This document shows positions 1-14,200 of a DNA stretch of 64,000 nt, in pieces. A program made the translations under genes and the position numbers. The notes beneath the pieces were generated by a model. It was not told where the DNA came from. It did not search any database and was given only the letters and a program-made list of their open reading frames with translations. Within the stretch, counting starts at the first letter, position 1. Each line of letters begins with the position of its first letter. Source of the stretch: Mugil cephalus (taxonomy: Eukaryota; Chordata; Actinopteri; Mugiliformes; Mugilidae). The DNA lies in assembly GCF_022458985.1 (NCBI RefSeq), contig NC_061789.1:20192357-20256356 (forward strand). Reading direction: 5' to 3'.

Positions 1-2255
<2,255 letters not shown>

Positions 2256-2368
2256 CTAAAACTGACTGTCTTTCACTGTCCTTGATGAACAGCTGTGACT
2301 AAAGTGTTAATATGAAGCAGAGAAGAAAAGCTTTCTATCCTTTTTTTGAAGGTCTGAATTCAGAAAAA

Positions 2369-2374
2369 AATAAA
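2369..2374 (+). terminator. Poly(A) signal of the SULT gene
   Basis: A canonical AATAAA lies 114 bases after the sulfotransferase stop codon, so cleavage would be expected near 2385-2400. It faces the eif3d poly(A) signal on the other strand. Confidence 0.75.
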
Positions 2375-2407
2375 GACACTTTAAAAGTAATCATCCAATC
2401 TGTGGTC

Positions 2408-2413
2408 TTTATT
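2408..2413 (-). terminator. Poly(A) signal of eif3d
   Basis: TTTATT on the plus strand reads AATAAA on the minus strand, 62 bases past the eif3d stop codon. Cleavage is expected near 2385-2398, the same stretch used by the convergent SULT gene. Confidence 0.7.
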
Positions 2414-2475
2414 GAATGTTAAGATGAATTCATTTGTGTTTCTATATGTATGATGAAGGCTGCTTTGGTCACACT

Positions 2476-5400
2476 TCAGTTTTCTTCATCTAAAAAGAGA
2501 ACAGGAGAGAAGAAAATGTTGAATCAGTGAAACATCACTACATTAATATAAAAAAAAAATAGTCTTTATTATTAGATTATTCACTGCTAACTCAGTGAAC
2601 CTGCATCTCAAAATGAAACCCTGAACTAAAACTCAATGGGAAGGGCTGGTACTGGGAACAATCCAAGAAACAAATTTGTTTTATGTCTGCCATGACCCAA
2701 AATGACTTGTAGAAGAATAATAAAAGGAAACAAAATAAGATCAATAAACATGCCTGTTGTGTAAAGGTACTGTAATGTAGAAAATAAAGTCAGCCAGACA
2801 GAAAGTTGTGCAATGTGACTGACTGCACAAACTTGATCGAACTCAAGAGCTAGTCAAATTTGTTTAAATAAACGCTGACCACTACAATGAATCTTGTGGC
2901 ACTCACAAGCAGCCTGAAGTGTCCATGTATTAATATGGAACATAGTTTACTATCAGTGTTACCAGAACATTTTCATTTACCTCTACACACACCACCAGGC
3001 CCACACTGTACATGTACATCATAATGAAACACCTTCATTTGTGGCGTTAAATCAGCCACTAACAACTCATTGTCACCTTCTTCTTCCTCATCCTCTTCAT
3101 CCTCCTCTTCCTCATCCTCCTCATCAGAGCTGAAGGTTCCGTCAGGCAGGCTGTACACCCGAATCACTTGCTGTGGATTGGAAACGCAGAATATCGATTA
3201 GTCCGCTCCAACAGCTTACAGCTGCCTCTGGATGTTGTGTAATCTGATGTCTCACCTTGTTGGGGTCCTTGAGGATGAGGTACTTGCCCTCGTCCAGCTT
3301 ACGGCAGATATCGATGACGCAGCGGAGGATTCCCCACGCGTTCTCCATGCTCAGGTTGATCTGGCTGGCAAACTCATTGGGTTTGAACTGCTGGGTGCCG
3401 AGGATGACGTGGCGGGCGGAGTCCTTCACGTGGTACCGAGACACGTACCTGAAAAGCACACAGTGATGCAGTGACTGCCATCAGTACAAGCTGTCATCAT
3501 TTAATTATTTCATTAATCATCATTTAGTGAAGAACCTGAGTGGACTCTACTTTCTCAGGAAGCTCAGGTCTTTCAATGTGTGCAGTGAGTTACTAGAGTC
3601 TCTCTACCAGTCTTGTTCTGTGCTGTGGTTTGTTGGTGGAGTAGTACCAGCAACAAAGACATCAGTAGGATCAACAACTGATCTGGAAGATGTACCTAAT
3701 AAAGTGGTAACTGATTATGATCAGGCCTCCATCTCCTGCCTCCCTCCACACAGAGTACAACACAATCACGTCTTTCCCTCCTCACCCCAGTTTGAGGTAC
3801 TCTGATCCAGCCAGCATTGCGCAGCAGGTCCAGCGGGCCAGTTTGTAGCTGTTGTTCTTCAGCTCCGTGGCCAGGACGGCTCCTCTCTGAGAGTCCAGCT
3901 TCTGACGCCAGTCCACCCCGTTACAATACTGACAACCAGAGAAATCAGAACAGACATTTAACACGACGGACTGACCTCTACAGAAATTCATGAAGACTAA
4001 ACCAGTTTTCTGTCCTGCGTCTTACCCTGGAGTCCCACTCATTGAGGGTCTTGACGTTAATGAAGGACACTTCTCCGTTGGCTCCGGTCATCACTCCATC
4101 GTGCTCACAGCGGACGATCAGATCAATGTCCTCCCCGAGCTTCCAGTGACGGTATCTGAAACACAAAGAGAAATTCAGCAATCAACAATGTACACTAGCA
4201 TAGAGTCACAATCAGCATGCTCTTTAGCTGCTTTTAGTCACTGAGCATTACTAGAGTCTTACCTGTAAGCTACAGATGCCACCTCACTCTTGTCCATGTC
4301 CTCTTCCACAAATGGGTTGGAGTTAGGGAACTTGTACCTCTCTCCACCCTGAAAAAAAGAAAACACAACCATCAGACATCTTTGTGAAGTAATAAATGTA
4401 TTAGAAACAGTTATGCTTGTTTGTGGATTTGTTCTCCTACCATGCGTAAACACTGCTGGCTGAAGTTGTGGTTGATGTATGTGGCCTCCATTGCCAGGTT
4501 GCGAGGAGAATTGAAGGAGTTGCCCTCATCCTGTGGAGGCTCATTGGCGGTCTCGCTCACAGTTAGCAAATCTGAGAGGAACAGGGCCGAACAGTAGAGA
4601 GTAAATACAGCAGCACGCATAGACAGAGCCAACAGTGACCAGTAGAAGTGTGACTGAGTGGAATAAGAATATGCTCCAAACTATCACTATCAGAATAATC
4701 AGTTCCTATCTACCAATGCTAGTGTTATCTCTGCTCACTATGTGCACACCAGTGTCACTTTGCAGTAAACCTGAAATCACATTGTTGGACATTCTGAATG
4801 CATCTAGCTCATGTTAGACTAATGTGAGAGCTAATTAAGACTGAAATCCTCTGTGAAACCAGCCTCACCAAAGTCAGAGTTATCCCTCTTGTCAAAGAAC
4901 AACTTGTTGCCCACTCTCTGCACAATGATGTCCCAGGAGTTGACTGAGCGCGTGCAGCACATCAAGGTGGCCAAGATGGCGTCAGTGGCAAACACATTAC
5001 CCTGAGTCTTAGCCAGCTGGAAAAAGAAGACTACATGTTAAAGCCGGCATACAAAAAGAGTTCTGACAGGAGGATGTTGTTATGTAAAGATGTGTGTACC
5101 TTGCGGATGACAGGATCGTCAGTGGTGGTAACAGTGTGGAAAATCCTCTTGATGCTTTTCAGCTGCTTTTCATTGCGAGTGGTGATTCGATCAAACGCCT
5201 TATCGTAGTACTCCAAGGCACCACAACACTCACTGCAGGGAACAAAAATAAAAAACTGAATCAATGTCTGGATTTCTCCCTAGATACCAAACAGCACGTC
5301 AGCTTCACCTACATGTCCACAGGGTCAGCCACCTCCATGTATCTCATCTTCATCAGTCTGGGGAAGTCCATCTCCTCCTTCACCTCCCAGTCGCTCCTTA

Positions 5401-6411
5401 CCTCTACTGAGGAATCTCTGGGCTTCAGCTGCGCCTTTGTGAAAACAGATTGGATGAGGAAAAACAACGCCTGACACCTTTACAGTTTATAATTGGACTT
5501 AAGTAACTAACTGTTACCTGAGACTTTTGGTCCCACTTCTGACGGACACCAAACTGCTTTTGGAACTTCTTCTGCAGCCGCATGCGATCTCTGAAAAGAG
5601 ATGAAACGTGAGTCTTCACAGTCTGAGGAGCTGTGTATGTTCAGATCTGATCTCCTAATTCTTTATGATCTCACCTCTCCTTTTGCTTGGCGCTCTTCGG
5701 GAGCGTCTGCATGTTGAACTGGGTCAGGTTCCTGCGGTCTTTGTCCCTGCGCAGATTCCTCTGTGGAAACAAACTTGTTACTTAAGTACTGAAAAGAGGA
5801 CACATAACTCTCACATCTGTCTCACATCTGTCGCCTCAGTAATGATCTGCTATACCTGAGCAAACCTCATGCGGTTCCTCTGGTAGGCCGTCTTCTGAGT
5901 CTTGGCAGTGTCCACCAGCTGGAAGCTCGTCTCGTCCTCCTCGTGGAAGTAGGCATACTGACTGCCACCCCCGAACTGAGAGGAATATTTATCTAAAGAC
6001 AAGAAATTAACAATTAATTAACTTTATTTATGCAACTGATGTTTAACGCACATATATTAAAAATAAAAATAAATAATTCAGGCTGATGCAAATCTCTTCA
6101 CATACACCTGACGAAATCTACAGACAGACCACCTTTACAACAGCTGTCTGAACTCACTTGTGTATCTCTTGTCTTGGTAAGTTGCTCCAGTCCAGTCAGC
6201 AACCTGACAGACACAACACACAGAACATTAACCAAACAAACCCCAGAGATTTTTTTTATATTTAGAGAACTTAGGGGAGAGAACAAACCTTGCCCAGACG
6301 GTCTCCTTTGCTGAAAGGTTGGTAGGGCATGTCTTTAAACTTCTCAGGGACCGCACACGGGCCCCATCCAGACGGATTGTCCTGGATCACTGGGGCGTGG
6401 AACTTTGCCAT
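2476..6411 (-). CDS. eif3d: Eukaryotic translation initiation factor 3 subunit D
   Basis: Fifteen coding exons on the minus strand: 6411-6289, 6203-6158, 5992-5856, 5760-5675, 5590-5518, 5434-5313, 5232-5100, 5016-4869, 4571-4441, 4348-4263, 4155-4026, 3928-3786, 3448-3256, 3170-3077 and 2489-2476. Phases close perfectly and give 552 residues; the human protein has 548. eIF3d is a peripheral subunit of the eIF3 complex on the 40S ribosome and can bind the mRNA cap directly on selected transcripts. The start [18 protein letters not shown] and the central [32 protein letters not shown] and [19 protein letters not shown] match the family closely. The tail [10 protein letters not shown] is acidic and keeps the paired serines that are CK2 sites in the human protein. 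The last four residues (DEEN) come from a separate tiny exon. ATG at 6411 is the first after a splice acceptor. A non-coding exon lies near 7374-7480. Confidence 0.97.
3527..3712 (+). mobile_element. LINE (L2-like) ORF2 fragment in eif3d intron
   Basis: Inside the intron between the exons at 3256-3448 and 3786-3928, the plus strand encodes [20 protein letters not shown] followed by ESLYQS. This is the thumb-region wording of L2/Rex1-type reverse transcriptases. After about 30 codons the resemblance fades, and the piece ends near an ACCTAATAAAGTGG motif that is common at repeat ends in fish. It is short, antisense to the host gene, and has no start or stop of its own. Confidence 0.6.
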
Positions 6412-7373
6412 GACCTGAAGTTAGAGATAAAAACAGCAGACACCAAACTTTCAAAACCTGTCCAGATGTAGTAACAGTTTGACCTGCAGAGACTGCATTT
6501 ATCACAGGGTCTCAGGTAATGAGCAGCACTGATGTCTCCAGCAATGCACTAAAGAAATAGGCACTGATCAGCTTGCGCAGTGGGCTAGTCATCATTGACC
6601 CCTGGAAAACATGTTGGTAAAACTCCACATAACAATGGGTGGTAAATTACTTGATTTATATACCTTTTTAGTAATGAATGTAAATTGTAACCAGCAGCCC
6701 AGCTGTTACTTCTCTCTTATTTTATATGATTCACATATAACAGATGGAAGAAGGAAATCACTATATTGGAAAGAGTGGAAACGGGAGATATAATCTAAAC
6801 AGTTAATTTTTATCAATGTTTTAAGTTGTTAATGACTAATTTGCTAAGTACCGACGCATACATTAACCTACTTATTCTTTACCCAGTGGTTCACACTGCA
6901 TTCTGCCATTATCCACAGACTCATAGAATAATCCGAAATAAGTGAATATATCGGCTTGCGGTCTTTTCATGGGCCTACTGCATAAGGACGACCATAGTTG
7001 CACATTTTAAATGGCATCTTCATGGAGACATCTGTCATCACCGGCTATGATAGCGGTCACTCTACTAGTCGTCGCACGTTACACACTGTTTATATCTATA
7101 TAATTCTGTGTGTGACACAGCTTAGAACAGTTTCAGGAAGAACCTCTGATGTTATTTATTTAGAAAAAGGAGACAGACAACTGGATCTGGCTCCATTAGC
7201 TAATGGTGGACACCGCTAATGCTATCATTCTGCCAGGTGGCCGCGTTAGCATTGCTAAGCTAACCGGGTGGAAAGCCGCCCGAGCGAACACACGCTTCTC
7301 TATTATTTGACTTAACACACAAAATAAATGTGACAAGTTTCATACGTCTATATGTGTTTTGCTATAATCTTAC

Positions 7374-7480
7374 CGTGACTGATGTGACACTCTGTCAAGC
7401 CTTTTAATCCAAACTTCCCTCGAGCACCGCTGATTCCCGACAGAGCGCCGGTGTGAAAGGAAGTGGTTCATGGCCGTAAA
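7374..7480 (-). promoter_or_regulatory. eif3d: eif3d non-coding first exon and promoter region
   Basis: On the minus strand a consensus donor (CACG|GTAAGA) lies at 7374/7373 and pairs with the acceptor TTCAG at 6415-6416, three bases before the eif3d start codon. The block from about 7374 to 7480 is locally GC-rich and contains CTTCC (ETS-like) and pyrimidine-rich runs such as CACTTCCTTTCAC, as found at 5' ends of translation-factor genes. The transcription start itself cannot be fixed from sequence. Confidence 0.6.
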
Positions 7481-7499
7481 GCAGAAAGTTGTTCCTGCC

Positions 7500-8716
7500 G
7501 TATTACAAATGCAACTAGCGTAATGTTAGAACCGCCGCTCCAAATTCCTGAAGAGAGTCATTACAGTTACGCAACTGTACACCGTGAATAATATATGTCA
7601 CGTTTCATATAAATATGGATTTTAACCAATAAACTCTTAATACTTAAATTATTAAGCTTTTGTTAGAAGTAATATTGCAGTTTGTAGATGTGACCACTAG
7701 AGAGCAGTAAAGAACCACTATTTCCAGAGCCGTACAGTAGAGAAAGTCTGGCCAACTAGGGGAATGAGCTGGTCAGTTGTTTCATGGGTACCAGTATTCA
7801 CCATTGACTGTGGCAATAACAGAGAATAAAATTGGATTAAAAGTTAAAATATTCAAAAATATACACAAAATATATACTGTGAAACCTATGTGTACATGTA
7901 ATTTATGTCCATGTAGACAGCCAAATTTAAATGACACGTACCTTTGCCGTTACGTTACTGCTAAGTTTTTATGGCTAGTGTGCTGATGTTATAATGTTAA
8001 CAACAATGATAATACTAAATAACAGCAAGACTGGTTTTATTTTCACTATTTCTGAGGATTTATATATTTTTGAGTAATTTCAAACTTTTAATGGTGATGG
8101 ATGAACACGGGAGACCGAGTAGGAGGTAAACACAGCTAAATGACTGGTTAGGGATTGGGCTACAAAGCATTTTATAGGCTCATTCAAGGTATTTAAAGTA
8201 AGTATACTGTGTGTAGTTAAGGTGTAGTTAAGGGTCTTTTACATTTGGACAGACGTTGGCAATAACATTTACAGATCCGTTTATGGTAACAATAAGCGAT
8301 TTATTTCAACATAGACATCCGTTCCAAAGGGTTACACTGTTAAACGTGGCGCCCATTATTTGAGTTGGCCAGACTCTCGCTAATATACGGCTCTTACTAT
8401 TTCCAATGCCGTCTTGTTAAACGCCAACTCTTATTAAAATTTGTTTTAAACGACTCTGTTGCAATTTAACCAATATTATTACTTTATTTTTAAACTACAT
8501 GTTCTACAGACAACTCAGACAACAAGTGTGAGTATTTCTGTAAAACCTTAACAGGATTATGGTTTAAAAAAAAAAACAACAAAAAAAAAACAACTTTTTT
8601 TGCTAATACCTGCATGACCAACTTTTCTTTTGCGTTGTGTTTACAACAGTTGCTTTGGCACGCTCGCTGTTTGGCATAGAAATATTCTATACGGCACTTT
8701 CAGGCTCTTGTCGCCA
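7500..8716. other. Intergenic, no gene seen
   Basis: AT-rich sequence between the eif3d promoter and the tRNA gene. It holds poly(A) and poly(T) runs around 8563-8600 and no ORF with recognisable content. Confidence 0.6.
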
Positions 8717-8789
8717 GTTTCCGTAGTGTAGTGGTTATCACGTTCGCCTAACACGCGAAAGGTCCCCGGTTCGAGACCGGGCGGAAACA
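8717..8789 (+). tRNA. tRNA-Val (anticodon AAC)
   Basis: The 73-base gene folds as a complete cloverleaf. The acceptor arm GTTTCCG (8717-8723) pairs with CGGAAAC (8782-8788), followed by discriminator A. The D arm holds the A-box-like TAGTGTAGTGGTTATCACG. The anticodon stem TTCGC/GCGAA encloses CTAACAC with anticodon AAC at 8750-8752. The T arm carries GGTTCGAGACC (B box). There is no intron, and CCA is not encoded, as expected for a eukaryote. The nearest T-run that could stop RNA polymerase III is TTTT at about 8836. No other tRNA was seen in the window. Confidence 0.97.
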
Positions 8790-10237
8790 ATTCTTTGCCG
8801 GTGCCCCCTATGACACCATTTAATACATTCATACTGTTTTCTTAAGTGATATCTATTCACTGTTCTGCGTCCATCTAATGGACAAGTGAAACATTTTTTT
8901 CTTAAAAACTCTTACACGTCTATGTTTGTATTTTCACATAGTTGTGCTATTTTTTTCCACTAGCAGTTTAAAATGACATACAATTAGCACAGCACTGCTG
9001 TTTCACAAAAATAGACTGTATTGTTCAAAGCAGGAATTTATTTCCAATTAACGATCGCGGTTTATGGGAGAGAACAGAGGTGATGTTTTCTCTCTCTTCT
9101 TTTTTTTCCTATTACTTTTTCTACACAAAAGATGTAAAGAATTTTTCTGGATTCATTTATTCGTCGCTCCAGTGCGTCGTTCTCACAGTTTTCCTTTTGA
9201 GTGCTGTAATTAGGCAGCATGTAGATAGTCTCATATACATTTCTGTCAAAAGGGCTTTAGAAATGTAAATCAGACACACATCACCTCCAAGGTATTGAGT
9301 GTGCATTCTGAACCTTTAATCCAATTAAGACGTTGCTCATGCACTTACTGCAAAGGTCAGAAAATCTGATTAAGACTGTGAAGGACTCGGTCTGTCGGTT
9401 GGTCGGTCGATCTGTTTGTCTGTCTGTCTGTCTGCCGTCGCTTTCACGAACAGGAAGTGTTTCATGTCTGATTTTCCAGCAGCTCAGCAGTCAGTCAGAT
9501 GTTGAAGGATACTGCCAACCTCAAACAACTACTCTTGTGTGTGTCTAAGACCCGTTACAAATCTAACCAAAAAACACTGTGGAGTGAATTCTGTTTTACA
9601 TGTTTTCTGAAGTGAATCATCACCCGGCAGCGAGGCTGTGAGTCATATCAAACATGTCCACTGTCGTCCTTGAGGGAGGTCTGGAGCAGTGCTGACAACA
9701 GATGGTCAAACAGTGTGTGCTAAGTGATTTTTTATAATGTGTCTTAATGGGGGCATGGCTGAGAATGAATATTTCTGTAGCAAAACTCAAAGTTACAACT
9801 ATGCAGATTGTCTAATAGTCTCTTGAACATCTATGAGAGTATAGCAGATATTCCACATTTGAGGAGGGGAAACAACAGTTGCTTTCTATTTATAGTAATG
9901 GATTTACAGAAGAAGTGATGAATTCTCACAGACCATTAGGACGGCTTTGTTAGTTAAAGCAAATGTCAAGCATCAGACCAGCAACTAATTGGCCCCATTA
10001 TCACAGCCGATGATGACAGTTAATGTGTGCATGTGTGGGTCAGTTTAATGAATTAATGGCTGGAGCCACAAGGTGTTTATCTAATATAGCCACTAATAAG
10101 GGTGGTAAAGGCAGTCTCATTGAGCTCATTCACAATTTAAAGCAACCACCTGAGTCATGGAAACACTGAAACATGCTGTGTTATAACATCATTTTCAATC
10201 TAGTTTAATCTGAAACATTTTAGACCTACTCCAAGCT

Positions 10238-10475
10238 CCAAAATGATCACAAAGAACAACCACCAAAAACACACACACAAAAAAACACAGAGATACAAAA
10301 CAACAACAACAACAAAACATAAAATTATCACAAAGTCACAAAATGATCCCAAAGAGCAACAACAAAGAGACACTACATGACTACAAAGAGAATCAAAAGG
10401 ACCTCAAAGAGACAAAACAGCAGTAGATGCAGAAAGCAACTGTAGAGACACAAAACAACTACAAAGAGACAAAGT
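10238..10475 (+). repeat. Degenerate tandem repeat, ACAAAGAGAC type
   Basis: Loose repetitions of a unit of roughly 20 bases built on CAAAATGATCACAAAGAGACA. Copies are diverged and separated by (CAA)n and (CA)n spacers. The same wording recurs near 29.0-29.3 kb and 30.3-30.7 kb, and inverted near 46.0-46.7 kb. Confidence 0.6.
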
Positions 10476-11225
10476 GTGTATGTGTTTCCATTGAAAGGTG
10501 TTTTGCGAATAAGCTGCGACTCAAAGTCTGGTCACATGACCCCCTGCATCATATCCAGTGACGCTGGTGATGGGGAATTGTGAACAGTGGGAACAGGGAA
10601 GTGTTCCTATTGCACTTTTGTCTAATAAACTGTTATATCTATACATCTGAAAAAAACACCTCATGAGAGTGTTTAGCAATATTTGAGAGGCTTTACGAAA
10701 TGTAGGCATTTCCATTACCATTTTTTATTGCGCTTCAGTTCTGAGAATTTGCTTAAGGAGTCATGTGGAAAACTTTAAACTTACTATGAAATTGGTCACA
10801 AGCCAATTACGGTAGGTAAAATCTGCTGCTACGTCATCTATAGATATCCGGCTTGTGACTAAAAATGCATGTTCTTTTTGCAGGTGGGGCTGGGCTGTAT
10901 AACGATTCACACCGAATACAAATATAAATAAATAGTATTTTTTATTTTTTTTTTCATTCTGATAAGAATTTTTAATATACCGGCATACTGGTGTATTTGG
11001 TTACACTGCCTTCAGAAGACACATAGTGGGACTGTGTCACAGTGAAGTGTGCTGAAGATGGAAAGTTTGTGGCAGAACACGAAGACCATGAAAACGTGGA
11101 AGAACTTGTTCCAAAAAATAGTATTTGTCGTTGCCAGGTGAGCACCCTAACCATGCCTTTCACAAATTTGCGAAAATGTGCACTTGTCAAAGTAGAACTG
11201 GCAGTCTGTGATCTGATAATCACTT

Positions 11226-11226
11226 C

Positions 11227-11266
<40 letters not shown>
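11226..11266. repeat. (ATT)n microsatellite
   Basis: Uninterrupted ATT/TTA triplets over about 40 bases. Confidence 0.9.
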
Positions 11267-14200
11267 GCAATAGTTGCTAATTAAAGTCTAGGAACTATGT
11301 AGGATATTTGTTTATGAGTCATAGGTTATCTTTAAACAGCCCCCCCTCCCATCCCACCCCCCACCCAGTAAAAAAATCTCACTCCAAGCTGCTTGATATA
11401 TTTATTCAAGTAATGAATAAATATTTCAAAATAAATGAAACTGTAATTGTCCCTGTTTCTTCATTTCATCTTGATAACATTTAATTCTTCTTCTTCCCTC
11501 CCCATAAATGTCATTTATTTCATTACAGAACATGCTGCAAACACGTAATTATGCATGAAAAAAATACCATGATATACATTTTTGGTCATACCTCCCAGCC
11601 CTACTTGCAGATGTTGTGTTTGTGTTACAAGTGTTTTTCTTGTTGCTTCTTGTTTCTTTCTGGTTCATATATATATATTATTTATTATTTTTTCTAATTG
11701 AATACTTGCCATCTCTTTGCAGTCATGTTTGAACCTGTGACAGTCCAGTTAGGTCTTTTTGCTGGGGCTTTTTCTCTTGTTCTTGTCCTTGTTCTGAGGA
11801 CAATTAAGACAACACTCAGCTGTTTGAATGAAACACATTTTTATTTTATTTCTTTATATTTAGACTCCAGATTGTACTGTATATTTAGCATTAACAGAAA
11901 TGGCAGCAGAACAACTAGAAAGCTGCATACAATTTACAGAATCTGCACTCCAGCAGAAGTGAGATGCTTTTTTTGCCCAGATGATTTGAATGAATTTCAG
12001 ACAGTCTAGTGAGAAGTGAGCTACATTTCGCAGGGTTATGTTCCATCAAGGATTTGTCTCTGCACTTATATCAACATTATAGCTAAAGCAAAGAGTAATA
12101 TAGACTCAGTTTGCATTTAAAAGGTTAGTTTACCCTGATCACACCGTAGCACCGAAGGAGGGATCACACATGCAGTTTAAATGTGCAGCAGGCTAAGCTT
12201 GTTCGACTGAAATCTGTTCATTAGGATCATGTGTGGACCTTGTTGTGTTCATCCTCTTGAGTGGATGACACTGTTGGCTCTGTGTTTCCATAGTTTCTCC
12301 TGCCAAAAAAAGTGAATAATAGGCTATTAGAGTTGAGTTTTGGTCCATATTGTACGTGGGTGTGAGCCTGCAGGCAAAGAATCACAGTGAGTCATAGCGA
12401 TGCCACCAGCACACCCATCAACGGACTATCACCTCTCCATGTACAGTAGGCACAGGTGGGGATCACACGGGATTCTCACACCAACAATATTTATAGTCAA
12501 ACGTATACACGGCATAAACAGGAGTAAACAGCTCACTTGAAGACACACACACACACACATCCCTTCTTAGCTCCACCTGGCTTGAACGAATCACCGCTCT
12601 CATCAAACTGCATGCCCCAGAGGCCCGGCAAATAAAGTATGAGCCAGGCGAATCCCTTTTTAATGCGCAGTTAATGATGGTTTCATGCTCCTCGGTGGAT
12701 CGCTGCAGAGCAACGTGTGTGGGCGTGTGGGCTGAAGACTAGCCGCGCAGCAGCAACACAGTAATACAGAGCAGGAGCATTGTTTCACTGTATTTACAGG
12801 CCTACAAACATAACGCGGTGTGTGGTGTGTTTGCACTGAATGCACGGCGGGAAGGTGAGGTTATAAATGAATGATGTTTATAGAGAACCGATGCGACGGA
12901 CAAGGGAAAAGACCCGCAGTGGTGTGTTGTGTGGCAGCAAATGTAACGTATTAAAACAACAATTGCATTTTTTTTAGGGCATTTATCAAACGCCACAGTA
13001 GAAATTTATCAGTCATATCAGTGAGGCTTCCATCAGGGGTGTCTGTGCAACACCTACAACCCTGTTTCAGCCTTGGTCCATTTGAGGAGTTTAGTCCTGA
13101 AATGATTTGACTGGCCCTGGTCCTCTACAATCCAGTAAGTGGAAGTGATGCACTGTGATACACAACAACAAGGGTGCCCTTATAAGTGATTAATGCAACA
13201 GTAATAGTAAGCACGGAGGAGATTCAAGCTAATGATCGTAATTCACTGCCTCACAGGCCGAGACATTGGGTCAAGGTTGGAAAAGAGATGAGCAAAAACA
13301 GCTCAGCAGATTTCTTACTGACTTAAGTCAGAAAAAACGATTTTACGCACAGCTGCACAGATTGACTGTAAGATGAAATGCTGTCAGCACTCAACCTGTC
13401 CAGTTCATGGTTTGTACAGAAATTTTTTTCCATTTCAAAGTAGCAAAGTTGCACTCACTACAAGACGTAATAGCACAAGACAAGAAAAGGGAATAAGGAA
13501 AAGATTGAGTCTGCAACTGTGTCAGACAAATGTGTCCTATTTACTTTTCTGGCACCTACAACAGCATGATTTTATACTCTGACCACAACGCGCCACACAG
13601 AGGAAATAGCTTTCTGAAACGGTGAAGCCTTTACATTTTAAGAAAAAACAGCTTATAAAGCAGCTGTGATTATAAGCAGGCGAAACCAATGGTCCTGACA
13701 AAGTTAATCAACAATTACTTTATGAGCAATGAAAAAGACTACAAGCATGGCACTGCAGATACGTACTGGTACTATGACACACATACGTCTATGTGAACTT
13801 TGTCTGTCGACAGTCAAATGTGTGTTTGTTGTGTATTGTGTGGCTCCAGGAGTACACTTGATAAAGAAAGAATAACTCTCTGTTTGTTTAGTCACACATA
13901 CATATGTACAATCTTAATTTGCACTCAAAGTAGTTCTATTTGACCTGTGTGCAGTTTATAGTCAAAGTTTGTTTTACATGATAACTGGCATACCTGAAAC
14001 AGTAGATCACAAGTTTCTGATAACAAAATTGTAAATGATTAATTCTTAATGTTCGCCAGTGTTTCAATAATAAATGTCCTAAATATTTTTAATACATTTA
14101 ATCTCTGCTGTAGTGGCTAAAATAATGTTCTGTTAATTAACCATTGAAAGAAATGTCAAAAACAATATCGTCCACATACATTTGGGGGTCTATGTTGGCT

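Noticed and set aside
8641..8832. 63-residue minus-strand ORF across the tRNA
   Set aside because: Its central residues are the reverse complement of the tRNA-Val gene, which explains the sequence fully.
11698..12009. 103-residue plus-strand ORF with a hydrophobic N-terminus
   Set aside because: No family resemblance, no upstream signal and AT-rich flanks. Length is within chance expectation for this window.
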